DNA of 43,560 nucleotides from Cryomorphaceae bacterium (GCA_016124575.1 WGNM01000040.1:1-43560); one strand, 5' to 3'; shown: positions 31,781-41,343, counted from the stretch's first letter. Numbers and translations: made by a program. The notes: generated by a model from the sequence alone, not told the origin.

Positions 31781-33951
31781 GCTATCTGAAAACGCGCATC
31801 CTCATTGTAGAAGATAACCTTCAGGATTTCATTATTTTCAAAGAGGTACTCAGTCAGATTCGCGATTTCTTCATTCATATTGAACACGCAGAAGACCTGC
31901 AATCGGCCATTGAGAAAGCTACTGAGTTTGAGTTCGACATCGTGTTTCTCGATCTTTTTCTTCCTGATAGTTTCGGACAAGAATCGTTTATAGCGTTGCG
32001 ACAGGTGGTGAAAGCCCCAATTGTTATTCTTTCGGGTTTAAGCGATGAAAGCATCGCCCTCGACATCGTGAAACAAGGAGCGCAAGATTACATCGTAAAA
32101 GGTGAGTTCGATGCCAATTTGCTTGAGAAAACAGTCGTATACTCCATTGAGCGGAAAAAATACCAAGAGATTCTTGAAGAGTCAGAACACCGCTACCGAA
32201 CCATCATTGAATCGGTTTCTATCGCCATTGCTGAATACGACTATTCTGAACTGCACGATTACCTTGAATCGCTGCGCAGCGATGGAGTGATTGATATTTT
32301 AGATTACTTGAAATTAGACATGGCCAAAGTGAAGGCCTTGCGAAAGAAGATCAGAATCACCAACATCAACCCCGTGGGTTTGCAATTGCACGCGTGCGCT
32401 AGCATGAGTGAGTTTGAGAAATATTCAACAACGTTTTATCTGCCTGAAATTGTTCGTTACTACGAAGGATTTGTAAGTGCTATTTGGAACCGTCAAGAGA
32501 CATTTAGCTTTGAGTTGCCGTTTCTAAACCGCGCCAATGGGCTGATTTACACCCTGAAACGTTGGAAGTTTCTGGGTAACCAAGCAGGGTTTTACCGGAT
32601 GCTGATCAGTACCGAAGATGTTACTGCGCTCAAAAACAAAGAGGCCGAACTAGCGCACAACGGTGAAGTAATGCAGGCGGTAGCCGGCGCAGCATCTATT
32701 CTTCTCAACGAAGGTGTTTTAGAAGAGAAGATTGACCTCGCCATTGAAAAAGTTGGATTGGCTACCCTGGCTGATAAAATGGCTGTTTTCCTTCTACACC
32801 CGCAAGAAGATGGAAGCATCAAATATACCCGTTCGGGATACTGGGATGTCGATAGCCGAGAATACCAAGGTGCTATGGATGCGAACATCAACGATCTCGA
32901 TGTGTCGGAAACATTGAGCACCTTGCTTGAAGGTAAGATTTTCGTCTTGGAGCAAAAAATGACGTCGAAATCGGTCAGTGGTTTGCTTGCAAAACACGGG
33001 TTGCAGAAAGCTGTGCTGTCGCCCATGACCATTACGGGCAATGTCAGTGGATTGTTGATTTACGGGTTAGACAGGTCGCGAACCATTCCCAATTACATCT
33101 TAAACGCGCTGCTAACACTATCGGGAAACCTGGGCTCAGCCATCGCGAATGCCCTGGCGAAGGAACAGTTGAAAGATATCAATGAAGACCTTGAGAAGCA
33201 CGTTCTCGACAGAACAACGAAGCTGCGACAAGCCATCAGTGAGTTGGAGTCGTTCAGCTACTCGGTTTCCCATGATCTACGCGCTCCTTTGCGCGCAGTC
33301 AGCGGTTTTACGGAGGTGCTGTATGAGGAATATTCAGAAAATCTCGATGAGATGGCGCAACACTACCTCACTCGCATCCGCGCTGGCGCTCACGAAATGT
33401 CGGAACTCATCGACGACCTGCTCGACTTCTCCCGCATGGGTCGCAAGCAACTGGTTGCTACCGAGGTAACGATGGCACAGCTTACAAACGAAGTGGTGAA
33501 TGAGCTGAAAAATCAAGTGCCCTCTCGAGAAATCAAATTCACCATCGACGTGTCACACAACTGCCAAGGCGATGCCTCAATGATTCGCCAGGTTTTGGTA
33601 AACCTCATTTGGAATGCCATCAAGTTCACGGGAAAAACCACGGAAGCGCAGATATCAATTCAAAGCACCGACCAAGGTGATTTTATTGCATATAGCATTG
33701 AAGACAATGGAGTAGGGTTCGACATGGCGTATGCCGACAAATTGTTTGGTGTTTTTCAACGGCTTCACCCACATGAAGATTTCGAAGGCACGGGTGTAGG
33801 ACTTGCCATTGTTCAGCGCATTGTGTCGCGTCATGGCGGCAAAGTTACACCGCATGGGGAAGAAGGCAAAGGCGCTCGATTTGAGTTCACCTTGCCAAAA
33901 CACATTTCTTCTGTACCGGTAATTAGCGATTTAGCCGCGTATTCTGCGTAG
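31777..33951 (+). CDS. Hybrid receiver-PAS-like-GAF histidine kinase
   Basis: 724 residues from the ATG at 31777, which overlaps the upstream TGA (ATGA), a classic sign of coupling; a GTG at 31738 would give 13 more residues but is unlikely. Domains: N-terminal receiver (1-120; D59 acceptor in FDIVFLDLFLPD, S86, K108), a PAS-like region (about 130-290), a GAF-like region (about 300-455) and a phytochrome-type kinase (490-715) with H499 in FSYSVSHDLRAPLRAV, N-box NLIWNAIKFTG, DNGVGFD and GTGVGLAIVQRIV. No transmembrane segment is seen, so it is cytoplasmic. An N-terminal receiver suits a kinase that is switched on or off by phosphorylation from the small kinase or regulator upstream. Its 3' end is 2 bp from the convergent DUF349 gene. 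Confidence 0.9.
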   Translation: MSYLKTRILIVEDNLQDFIIFKEVLSQIRDFFIHIEHAEDLQSAIEKATEFEFDIVFLDLFLPDSFGQESFIALRQVVKAPIVILSGLSDESIALDIVKQGAQDYIVKGEFDANLLEKTVVYSIERKKYQEILEESEHRYRTIIESVSIAIAEYDYSELHDYLESLRSDGVIDILDYLKLDMAKVKALRKKIRITNINPVGLQLHACASMSEFEKYSTTFYLPEIVRYYEGFVSAIWNRQETFSFELPFLNRANGLIYTLKRWKFLGNQAGFYRMLISTEDVTALKNKEAELAHNGEVMQAVAGAASILLNEGVLEEKIDLAIEKVGLATLADKMAVFLLHPQEDGSIKYTRSGYWDVDSREYQGAMDANINDLDVSETLSTLLEGKIFVLEQKMTSKSVSGLLAKHGLQKAVLSPMTITGNVSGLLIYGLDRSRTIPNYILNALLTLSGNLGSAIANALAKEQLKDINEDLEKHVLDRTTKLRQAISELESFSYSVSHDLRAPLRAVSGFTEVLYEEYSENLDEMAQHYLTRIRAGAHEMSELIDDLLDFSRMGRKQLVATEVTMAQLTNEVVNELKNQVPSREIKFTIDVSHNCQGDASMIRQVLVNLIWNAIKFTGKTTEAQISIQSTDQGDFIAYSIEDNGVGFDMAYADKLFGVFQRLHPHEDFEGTGVGLAIVQRIVSRHGGKVTPHGEEGKGARFEFTLPKHISSVPVISDLAAYSA

Positions 33952-33953
33952 TA

Positions 33954-35648
33954 TCAGATCTCGTTGAACAAGCGAAGCTTTTGCTTGATCTCTTCAATCT
34001 CCTCATAGGTAGCGCGAATCTTCTTCTCGATGTCTTTCTTGAGATCGTCGGCACCCGGACCAGTGAAAATACTCATGTTGTTTTCGTACTGGAGGACATG
34101 CTGTTTCAAGCGATCGATTTTTTCGCGTAGCAACGTTTTCTCGCGCTTTACCTGGCGATCACCACCGTCACCACCTTTCATGTTTTCTAAACGGTCTTTG
34201 TAAGCATCTACCGACCGCTCACGACGCTCCATCTTCAAAGCGCTGTAGTGCGCATCGACGGCAGCATAGTAGCGATCCTGAATGCTCTTCATGACCTTTC
34301 TCGGAACGTGGCCAATGGCTGACCATTGCTGACCAAACTCACGCAACTTGGCAACATCCACATTTTGTGAACCCGATGGTTGAAATGCTTCAATCTCGGC
34401 CAACAATGCTTCTTTCATCTTCTGATTCTCAGCCTGACGGTCGTCCATGCCTGCAAAATGCTCTTTTTTCGCATTGAAAAAATGATCGCACGCCTCGCGG
34501 AATTTCTGCCACAATTTGCGCTCTTCAGCAGGCGCACAGGCACCTACAGCTTTCCATTCTTCTTGCAGCTTGATGATCGATTCAGTTGCTTTTTTCCAAT
34601 CTGTACTGTCTTTCCACTCATTGGCTTTCACTAGCAAAGCCTCTTTCTTCGACTGATTGGTTTTTTGATCGCCCTTGCGAGCGTTGTAATAGTTGTTTTT
34701 CTTTTCGAAGAATTGATCGCAGATTCCGCGGAATTCCTGCCACACTTCTTCATTTTCTTTCTTCGGCCCGTACCCAATTACTTTCCACTCTTTCTGAATG
34801 GCCAATATCTCCTCCGTCTTCTTGGTCCATGTTCCGTGATTGGTGATCTCCAAAGCAGCAATTTGACGTACTTTGTCTACCAAAGCTTTCTTCAGGTTGA
34901 GATTCTCCTCAAGGCCTGATTTTATTTCATCGTAGTGCGCTTGTACTTTCTCATACCCCGCGCGGACATGTCCAAAAAAGGTATCTCCTAGCTCTTTATA
35001 CGTCTCTCGTGGCGACGGACCAATCTCTGTCCACTGCTTCTGGTACGAACGTGCAAGAATCTCAATTTCTTTGATGTTCTCTTCTTTATGAAGCTCGGCC
35101 GCAAGGGCTATCAACTCTTCTTTCTTCTTGAGGTTCACTTTTAAATCGTGATCCTGAAGTTGCTTGTAGATATTGATGTTGTAATAAAACTCATCGTGCA
35201 AACGCGAATACGAGTCTTGCACTTCTTTGTACTGATCACCCGGTACTTCGCCAATGGTTTTCCATTTGTCTTGCAGCTCTTTCAAAGTTGCAAAAGCTTT
35301 TCCGACGTTTTCTTCGGTTTTGATCAATCCATCGAACTCAGCTAGAATGGCCTTTTTAGCCTCCAGATTCGCTTTTTGCTCTTCCGCGATCTTTCTTCCC
35401 AGCTCTTTGATGCGCTCCGAATAGGTGGCGTTCAAGGCTTCAAAAGCTTCGTCTTCAGCGGCTGGCTGATATTCAAACATTTCACCTTCTTCGTGCTCAA
35501 GCTCATTCCACGCAGCTTCTTGATCTTGTCGATCTTTCGTTGTTATGGCGTTGTACTCAGCACGTACATTTCTTACATCTTGTTTGATAGATGCAAGTTC
35601 TTCAGTTTGCAACAGCTCTTCGAGCTTCTTAACGAGTTCAGATTTCAT
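33954..35648 (-). CDS. DUF349-repeat protein
   Basis: 564 residues from the ATG at 35648; an AAAGGAG-type ribosome site 4-5 bp upstream fixes this start over an in-frame ATG at 35681. It holds five tandem DUF349-type repeats of about 75 residues, recognisable by the W--IG--P core: KWKTIGEVPGDQYKE, QWTEIGPSPRETYKE, EWKVIGYGPKKENEE, EWKAVGACAPAEERK and QWSAIGHVPRKVMKS. The C-terminus (about 480-560) is a Lys/Glu-rich helical tail. DUF349 (PF03993) has no settled function; proteins of this type are highly charged, helical and common in Bacteroidota. A TACCTTTA box is at 35671-35678 on the minus strand, 23 bp from the start. Confidence 0.82.
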   Translation of the reverse strand: MKSELVKKLEELLQTEELASIKQDVRNVRAEYNAITTKDRQDQEAAWNELEHEEGEMFEYQPAAEDEAFEALNATYSERIKELGRKIAEEQKANLEAKKAILAEFDGLIKTEENVGKAFATLKELQDKWKTIGEVPGDQYKEVQDSYSRLHDEFYYNINIYKQLQDHDLKVNLKKKEELIALAAELHKEENIKEIEILARSYQKQWTEIGPSPRETYKELGDTFFGHVRAGYEKVQAHYDEIKSGLEENLNLKKALVDKVRQIAALEITNHGTWTKKTEEILAIQKEWKVIGYGPKKENEEVWQEFRGICDQFFEKKNNYYNARKGDQKTNQSKKEALLVKANEWKDSTDWKKATESIIKLQEEWKAVGACAPAEERKLWQKFREACDHFFNAKKEHFAGMDDRQAENQKMKEALLAEIEAFQPSGSQNVDVAKLREFGQQWSAIGHVPRKVMKSIQDRYYAAVDAHYSALKMERRERSVDAYKDRLENMKGGDGGDRQVKREKTLLREKIDRLKQHVLQYENNMSIFTGPGADDLKKDIEKKIRATYEEIEEIKQKLRLFNEI

Positions 35649-35772
35649 AATCTCCTTTAATAAGAGGATGTAAAGGTACAAAAATCAACAGCCTGTTGAT
35701 AAGTTTTGAGTGTCTGAACGGACAATCAATAAAAAAGTTGCGAAAACTTAACCTTCATTGCAACTTGCGCAA

Positions 35773-36255
35773 ATGAAAAGGGTTGACCAAGAAGATAAGA
35801 AACCACTAGATTTCAATGCTAAGTTGGAGGCACTTAGGTATTTCTGCGCCTATCGGGAGCGGACTCAAAAGGAAGTAAAAGAGAAGGCAATGGGCCTTGA
35901 ACTTTCCGACGATGAGTGGCAGCGCGCCATAGCGGAGCTGCAAGAAGGGGGGTATCAAGACGATGAACGGTTTGCGGCGGCTTATGTAAGCGGACATTTC
36001 CGCATCAAAGGGTGGGGGCGAAATAAAATCCGACATGGATTGAAGTTCTCGGGCCTCACAGAAACTACCATCCGCGCAGCGATAGAAAAAAACATTGACG
36101 ACGCTGAATACCTGCAGAAACTCACTGAAGTGCTGCGCAGCAAAGGCAGTGAGCGCATAAAGTCGGCGAAGGAACGCGACAAATTAATTCGCTTTGCGCT
36201 GCAAAGGGGCTATGAATACGAAGCAATCAGGCACTGCCTCAATCAAGACGTTTAG
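35773..36255 (+). CDS. recX: RecX-family regulatory protein
   Basis: 160 residues from the ATG at 35773 (a TTG at 35758 adds five). The three-helix repeats of RecX are visible: ALRYFCAYRERTQKEVKEKAM, ELQEGGYQDDERFAAAYVSGHFRIKGWGRNKIRHGL and the C-terminal RFALQRGYEYEAIRHCLN. RecX binds RecA and limits filament growth. recA is not next to it here, as often in Bacteroidota. Its last 17 bp overlap the convergent membrane-protein gene at 36239. Confidence 0.92.
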   Translation: MKRVDQEDKKPLDFNAKLEALRYFCAYRERTQKEVKEKAMGLELSDDEWQRAIAELQEGGYQDDERFAAAYVSGHFRIKGWGRNKIRHGLKFSGLTETTIRAAIEKNIDDAEYLQKLTEVLRSKGSERIKSAKERDKLIRFALQRGYEYEAIRHCLNQDV

Positions 36256-37006
36256 TGCCCGAACCGAACACGTGAAGGTAGGCACCAAGTTTTACCAACT
36301 CAGCAAGCGGAAGGGTGAAGAAAAGACCAATGTAACATGCTATAACACCCGTTTGGGCGACGATAGAAGCTACAAAAGAATACAGCAAGATCCACCAAAA
36401 ATTCTTTGTCGCAATTTTAAACGCCCAACCAATGGCTTCAGTTGTGCCGAGTTTACCGATTACTATCAAAGGAAGGGCGAAAATGGCGATAACCTGAATA
36501 AACAAGCCCACAACAAAGCTCAATAAAAAAGTTGGCATCATACTGTCGTTTATACTTCTTTGAAAAGCATACGGATCGTTCTCTGCCATCTCAATCATGC
36601 CGTTGAAGTCGTTGATGAAAGGCATGAACATCGGCAAAACAAAAACCAACGAGATGAGCATGTACAATAAGAAGTACCCAAGCAGCGGCCCGAAGCGCGA
36701 AAAGCCCCCGAAAAAATCGTTAAAACTGTAGGCTTCTTTTCTGTAAATTTTTGTCCCCACAATCAAATACCCAGCAAAGAGCGGCATGGCAATTAAAAAC
36801 GGACCAATCAGCGTGATGCAGCTAACAATGAGAAGGAGCATGGCAACGAAGAAAAACCCAATGAAACTACCCATGTTTTCTCTGAAAATGGTCCAACCGA
36901 TTTCGAATGCCTTTCCGAAATCGAAAACATAACCCTCATTTTCTAAAGTCGCCAATGATGGTCCATCAATCACCTCATGTTTGCGCTCATCGTCTAAAAT
37001 TTCCAT
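36239..37006 (-). CDS. Multi-pass inner-membrane protein of unknown function
   Basis: 255 residues from ATG 37006 (MEILDDERKH); an in-frame ATG at 37033 adds nine. About six hydrophobic segments: near 45-75, 78-95, 113-135, 150-175, 183-205 and 218-245. The start is acidic and soluble (VIDGPSLATLENEGYVFDFGKAFEIGWTIF). The FDFGKAFEIGWTIFRENMG...FIGFFFVAML pattern is shared by a widespread unnamed Bacteroidota family that is sometimes mislabelled as a carotene monooxygenase. I see no catalytic motif. It is convergent with recX and divergent from prfB. Confidence 0.72.
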   Translation of the reverse strand: MEILDDERKHEVIDGPSLATLENEGYVFDFGKAFEIGWTIFRENMGSFIGFFFVAMLLLIVSCITLIGPFLIAMPLFAGYLIVGTKIYRKEAYSFNDFFGGFSRFGPLLGYFLLYMLISLVFVLPMFMPFINDFNGMIEMAENDPYAFQRSINDSMMPTFLLSFVVGLFIQVIAIFALPLIVIGKLGTTEAIGWAFKIATKNFWWILLYSFVASIVAQTGVIACYIGLFFTLPLAELVKLGAYLHVFGSGTKRLD

Positions 37007-37094
37007 GTCTATTTCTTTGCGGTGAAGATGCAAAAAATTCTTTAATCATCGCTTTCAACCGCATGGGCGATGTCTAACAACACAAATATTGAAT

Positions 37095-37102
37095 TACCTT
37101 TG
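37095..37102 (+). promoter_or_regulatory. -7 box (TACCTTTG) of prfB
   Basis: Exact TAnnTTTG match ending 7 bp before ATG 37110, so prfB mRNA should have a leader of only a few bases. Confidence 0.6.
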
Positions 37103-37109
37103 CGCCCTT

Positions 37110-38223
37110 ATGATAACAGTAGAACACGTACAGGAACTGTACAAACGCCTGGCTGCGTTGAGGGGGTACCTTTGACGTCGATCGCAAGTTAGTTGAGATC
37201 GAAGAAGATGAAAAGCATACCCTGGATCCAGAGTTTTGGAACGATTCAAAACGCGCGGAACAGATCATGCGACGCATCAGAGCAAAAAAAATGTGGACCG
37301 ATAGCTTTGATTCATGCAGCACCGCGGTAGAAGACTTGCAGGTGATGTATGACTTTTTCAAAGAAGGCGAATACTCGGAACAAGAGGTCATGGCGCAGTA
37401 CAAAAATGCTGCCGATGCCATCGAAAACCTCGAATTCAAAAACATGCTATCAGCAGAAGAAGATGCCCTCAGCGCCGTGATGCAAATCACCTCCGGTGCC
37501 GGTGGTACTGAAAGCTGCGACTGGGCCTCCATGCTCATGCGCATGTACATCATGTGGGGTGAGAAAAGCGGATACAAAGTGAGCGAGCTCGACATGCAGG
37601 AGGGCGATGTGGCTGGTATTAAGCAGGTTACGCTAGAGTTCGACGGTGAATTCGCCTTCGGAATGATGAAAGGGGAGAACGGTGTGCACCGCTTGGTTCG
37701 CATCTCACCCTTCGATTCCAATGCGCGCAGGCATACTTCTTTTGTGTCGGTGTACGTTTACCCACTGGTCGACGACTCCATCGCCATCGATATCAACCTT
37801 TCCGACATCACCTGGGAAACCTTCCGTTCAGGAGGTGCTGGTGGTCAAAACGTAAACAAAGTTGAAACGGGTGTCCGCCTGCGACACAAGCCTACCGGCA
37901 TTGTTATCGACAACACCGAAACACGCTCACAGCTTCAAAATAAAGAGAAAGCATTGCAGTTGTTGCGCTCACAGCTTTATGAGATGGAGCTCGACAAACG
38001 CAATGAGGCGAAAGCAGAAATTGAAGCAGGCAAGAAAAAAATCGAGTGGGGATCGCAAATCCGCTCATACGTTATGCAGCCATACAAACTGGTGAAAGAC
38101 CTGCGCAGCGGGTATGAGACGTCGAACGTTGACGCCATTATGGACGGTGACCTCGACGACATGTTCAAAGCGTATCTGATGCGCGAAGGCAGCGGAGCAA
38201 AAATCGAAATCGATGACTTCTAA
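37110..38223 (+). CDS. prfB: Peptide chain release factor 2 (programmed +1 frameshift)
   Basis: 370 residues if the frameshift is read. The first 21 codons ([21 protein letters not shown]) lie in one frame and end at an in-frame TGA (37173); the rest is in the +1 frame, from GAC at 37174 to the stop at 38221-38223. The joined product has the RF2 landmarks: SPF in [12 protein letters not shown] for reading UGA/UAA, and GGQ in [21 protein letters not shown] for peptidyl-tRNA hydrolysis. RF2 level controls its own frameshifting, because slow termination at the UGA favours the shift. This is a normal gene, not a pseudogene. The arsC-like gene overlaps its 3' end by 11 bp. Confidence 0.96.
37161..37176 (+). 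promoter_or_regulatory. prfB +1 programmed frameshift signal
   Basis: AGGGGG (37161-37166), an internal Shine-Dalgarno-like site, precedes the slippery CTT TGA C (37170-37176). The classic bacterial signal is AGG GGG TAT CTT TGA C; here the codon before CTT is TAC. After CTT the ribosome skips T37173 and reads GAC. Confidence 0.93.
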
Positions 38224-38563
38224 ACTGCTCTACCTCCACAATCCGAAATGCAGCACCAGTCGGAACGGACTGGCCTTGTTGCGCGAAAAAGGAGTGGAGG
38301 TCGACATGCAATTGTACCTTGAGCATCCCCTATCGGCTGAGCAAATTGAACGTCTGGTGCTTGCCAGCGGCAAGGATGTGGAAGCCCTCGTAAGAACGAA
38401 AGAAGCGCAATACAAAGAGGTGATGGGCATCAAAAACCTCACCCCAAAGCGAGCCATAAGGCTCCTGACCAAATACCCTCAACTGATGGAGCGGCCCATC
38501 TTGCTCACCGATCAGCAGCACGCTGTGGGCCGACCAATTGAAAACCTATTGACCATACTGTAA
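38213..38563 (+). CDS. ArsC/Spx-family arsenate reductase-like protein
   Basis: 116 residues with the ArsC thioredoxin-like fold. The catalytic-type motif [10 protein letters not shown] (C13) is at the N-terminus, and the conserved arginine is present in the MERPILL segment, as in glutaredoxin-dependent arsenate reductases of the R773 ArsC/YfgD kind. It might reduce arsenate or act as a redox-type regulatory protein; no ars operon or ArsR is nearby, so detoxification is not proven. Its ATG overlaps the end of prfB by 11 bp and it is 10 bp before fumC, suggesting one transcript. Confidence 0.85.
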   Translation: MTSKLLYLHNPKCSTSRNGLALLREKGVEVDMQLYLEHPLSAEQIERLVLASGKDVEALVRTKEAQYKEVMGIKNLTPKRAIRLLTKYPQLMERPILLTDQQHAVGRPIENLLTIL

Positions 38564-38573
38564 ATCTGCAAAC

Positions 38574-39962
38574 ATGTCATACAGAATCGAAAAAGATACC
38601 CTTGGAGAAGTTCAAGTGCCAGCCGACAAATATTGGGGTGCACAAACCGAACGTTCTCGCAACAACTTTAAAATCGGACCTGTGGCTTCCATGCCTGTTG
38701 AAATCATTGAAGCGTTCGCTTACTTGAAAAAGGCTGCCGCTTATACCAACTGTGAATTGGGAGTGCTTGATGTCAGCATACGCGACCTCATCGGCGCCGT
38801 GTGCGACGAAATACTCGCAGGCAAGCTAGCCGACCAGTTTCCGCTTGTGATATGGCAAACAGGATCGGGAACGCAGAGCAACATGAACGTGAACGAAGTG
38901 GTTGCTAACCGCGCCCACGTGATTGCTGGTGGTGTCTTGGGAGAAGGTGCCAAACCGGTACACCCCAACGACGATGTCAACAAATCACAATCATCGAACG
39001 ACACCTACCCAACTGCCATGCACATTGCAGCCTATAAAATGGTGGTAGAGACCACCCTACCGGGGGTGCAGAAACTAAGAGATACGCTAGAAGCTAAGAG
39101 CAAAGCCTTTGCCGACGTCGTGAAGATTGGTCGCACCCACCTGATGGATGCCACGCCACTAACCCTCGGACAAGAATTCAGTGGCTATGTTGCGCAGCTA
39201 GATCACGGCATGCGTGCTGTGAGAAACACCCTGCCGCACCTCAGTGAAATGGCCTTGGGCGGCACAGCAGTGGGTACCGGCATCAATACACCAGCGGGTT
39301 ATTCAGAGGTCGTAGCCAAGTACATTGCGCAGTTTACCGGACATCCATTTGTAACAGCACCGAACAAATTTGAGGCATTGGCGGCTCATGACGGCATTGT
39401 AGAAAGCCATGGCGCTTTGAAGCAATTGGCAGTGAGTTTAAACAAAATTGCCAACGACATCCGCATGATGGCAAGCGGTCCGAGAAGCGGAATTGGCGAA
39501 ATCATTATTCCAGCCAACGAGCCCGGGTCGAGCATCATGCCCGGCAAGGTAAACCCAACCCAATGTGAAGCCTTGACCATGGTTTGCGCGCAAGTGATGG
39601 GTAACGATGTAGCGATTACCGTAGGGGGCACGCAAGGACATTATGAGCTGAACGTTTTCAAACCCATGATGGCTGCAAATTTCTTGCAATCAGCTCGTCT
39701 GTTGGGCGACGCCTGCATGTCGTTCGACGAGCATTGCGCCCAAGGCATAGAGCCCAACTACCCGCGTATGGAAGAGTTGCTGAACAACTCATTGATGCTT
39801 GTAACAGCACTCAACACCAAAATTGGGTATTATAAAGCCGCTGAAATTGCCAACAAAGCCCACGTAGAAGGTACCACCCTCAAACAGGCAGCCCTCACCC
39901 TTGGGTATGTAACCAGCGAAGAATACGACCAATGGGTAGACCCACGAAAGATGATAGGGTAA
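38574..39962 (+). CDS. fumC: Class II fumarate hydratase
   Basis: 462 residues. It interconverts fumarate and L-malate in the TCA cycle. The fumarase/aspartase signature [11 protein letters not shown] covers S319/S320 (the catalytic Ser of the mobile loop), and H189 in [11 protein letters not shown] is the other active-site residue; positions agree with E. coli FumC numbering within one residue. [12 protein letters not shown] is the usual substrate-binding stretch. The C-terminal domain ends [12 protein letters not shown]. It is 10 bp after the arsC-like gene and is closed by the hairpin at 39993. Confidence 0.96.
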   Translation: MSYRIEKDTLGEVQVPADKYWGAQTERSRNNFKIGPVASMPVEIIEAFAYLKKAAAYTNCELGVLDVSIRDLIGAVCDEILAGKLADQFPLVIWQTGSGTQSNMNVNEVVANRAHVIAGGVLGEGAKPVHPNDDVNKSQSSNDTYPTAMHIAAYKMVVETTLPGVQKLRDTLEAKSKAFADVVKIGRTHLMDATPLTLGQEFSGYVAQLDHGMRAVRNTLPHLSEMALGGTAVGTGINTPAGYSEVVAKYIAQFTGHPFVTAPNKFEALAAHDGIVESHGALKQLAVSLNKIANDIRMMASGPRSGIGEIIIPANEPGSSIMPGKVNPTQCEALTMVCAQVMGNDVAITVGGTQGHYELNVFKPMMAANFLQSARLLGDACMSFDEHCAQGIEPNYPRMEELLNNSLMLVTALNTKIGYYKAAEIANKAHVEGTTLKQAALTLGYVTSEEYDQWVDPRKMIG

Positions 39963-39992
39963 TATACTGACAGAGAAGTAGATAAGTTTGCT

Positions 39993-40040
39993 TTAAGCGG
40001 CAACAGCATACAATACAACGTATGGTTTGTTGCCGCTTAA
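39993..40040 (+). terminator. fumC terminator-like hairpin
   Basis: TTAAGCGGCAACA (39993-40005) and TGTTGCCGCTTAA (40028-40040) are perfectly complementary over 13 bp, with an inner 4-bp ATAC/GTAT stem in the loop. The plus strand then has TTTCTTTC. It stands 30 bp after the fumC stop and could also act in the reverse direction. 40041-40140 holds nothing I can support. Confidence 0.7.
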
Positions 40041-40218
40041 TTTCTTTCGGAACATGTGTTTTGTACGCGGCATGCCTCCAGAATGATGGATTTTTTTGTC
40101 GGATGTATTGCATGTACGTTTTGGTCAATTCATGTGTTGAATAGTTCTGCCAAACTGGCAAAAAACTTACTATATTCGAGACGCATCAGGCAATGCCCTT
40201 ACACACTACACACGCACC

Positions 40219-41343
40219 ATGTCGGCCACATCACCCACCACCACCCCTCATTTCCACCGTACCCTCGGCCTAAAAAACTACGAAATCAGCAACCATCCCG
40301 CACGAGCGGGACAAGTGTTGGGCAATGTAACAGCCACCGTAAGCGATGCCAAAACAACTACCTTCAATGGCGAAGTGGGCTACACCACGCGCATCAACAC
40401 CTTAACCGATTACTACCCCTTTGGGATGATGATGTCGGGCAGAAGTTTTGATGAGGCGGGGTATGGGTATGGGTTTCAGGGGCAGGAGACTGATGACGAG
40501 ATCAAGGGTGAAGGGAACTCCATCAATTATAAATACAGAATGCACGATGCACGGATAGGGCGGTTTTTCGCGGTGGATCCGTTGGCTGCAAGTTTTCCGT
40601 GGAATTCGAGTTATGCGTTTAGTGAGAATCGGGTGGTGGATGCTGTGGAGTTGGAGGGGTTGGAACAGGTATCTTTCCACCAAAAATCTTGGACTGATTC
40701 AGATGGTAATCGCCAATCATCAACAACTGAAAGAGGTACGAACCATGAAGGACAGGGCAATGAAGGCTTCTATGGCAGTCAGATAATCACAAATGATGAT
40801 GGGACAACTTTTTCAGCCGGTAGCTATTTTCCTCCTGTGGAGATTTCAATAGAAAAGGATCAAAATCTAATTACACAAAATGGAATAAATAATGAGGTCT
40901 TAAATGCTATACTAAGCTTCCCGTTAGATCACTATGTTGGCGGATATGCCGAAATACCAATTCAAACAGCGTTTGCTGGAACTTCATTCGGAATCATTGC
41001 CACTCGAAATGGTGTAGATGGCTATGTCACAACTAGAATGCCCGATCATGGACAGGGTTTTCAATTTGAAGTAGCTTCATTTGGAATTGAACTAGGCAAT
41101 GTTTGGAGCACGGGCGACGCCTCTGCAGTCACTTTAGAAAACTTCAGTGGTGATATGGTAACAGCAGAAGTAAACATGAGCTTGGTGATAATTGATGGGG
41201 GAGTAACCATAGGAGTTTCAGAAAAATACAACGAAAAGGATCGTTTAATTTTTATAGGTAGGCAATTGAGTGTTGGAGCGGCACCCCCTGGTTTTTCTGG
41301 GGGATTTTCTTCAGATTCAAAAACAGAAGTTTATGATTGGTGA
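40219..41343 (+). CDS. Orphan Rhs C-terminal end with unknown toxin-like domain (cassette 1)
   Basis: The frame is open from 40141, with Rhs-like residues before the first ATG (TYYIRDASGNALTHYTRT at 40165-40218), so the true 5' part of the Rhs gene is missing and the start is uncertain. Residues 50-135 are the RHS repeat-associated core: LTDYYPFGMMMSGRSFD, YGFQGQETDDEIKGEGNS, YKYRMHDARIGRFFAVDPLA and NRVVDAVELEGLE. After this the composition shifts abruptly: residues about 140-374 are an A+T-rich-coded domain, rich in Gly, Ser and Thr and beta-prone (for example GGYAEIPIQTAFAGTSFGI), with no catalytic motif I know. In Rhs proteins this is where the toxin sits. The following gene overlaps the stop by 11 bp, as toxin/immunity pairs do. 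Confidence 0.8.
   Translation: MSATSPTTTPHFHRTLGLKNYEISNHPARAGQVLGNVTATVSDAKTTTFNGEVGYTTRINTLTDYYPFGMMMSGRSFDEAGYGYGFQGQETDDEIKGEGNSINYKYRMHDARIGRFFAVDPLAASFPWNSSYAFSENRVVDAVELEGLEQVSFHQKSWTDSDGNRQSSTTERGTNHEGQGNEGFYGSQIITNDDGTTFSAGSYFPPVEISIEKDQNLITQNGINNEVLNAILSFPLDHYVGGYAEIPIQTAFAGTSFGIIATRNGVDGYVTTRMPDHGQGFQFEVASFGIELGNVWSTGDASAVTLENFSGDMVTAEVNMSLVIIDGGVTIGVSEKYNEKDRLIFIGRQLSVGAAPPGFSGGFSSDSKTEVYDW
40267..40460. repeat. Rhs core segment, copy 1
   Basis: This stretch is homologous to 42154-42355, sharing blocks such as CATCCCGCACGAG (40294-40306 and 42180-42192) and the coding motif DYYPFG followed by GRSF. The copies diverge at most third positions, so this is an old duplication or independent capture, not a recent tandem copy. 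Confidence 0.75.

Noticed and set aside
37110-37175. In-frame TGA after 21 codons in prfB, which would look like a pseudogene
   Set aside because: The AGGGGG..CTT TGA C context is the known programmed +1 frameshift site of RF2, and the downstream frame is intact to the stop.
37074-37721. Minus-strand 215-codon frame over prfB
   Set aside because: It is antisense to the release factor; Ser/Met-rich composition and no homology signal.
40056-40451. Plus-strand 131-codon His/Pro-rich frame
   Set aside because: It overlaps the Rhs core in another frame; the His/Pro run comes from the ACC/CAC-rich coding sequence of the Rhs segment.
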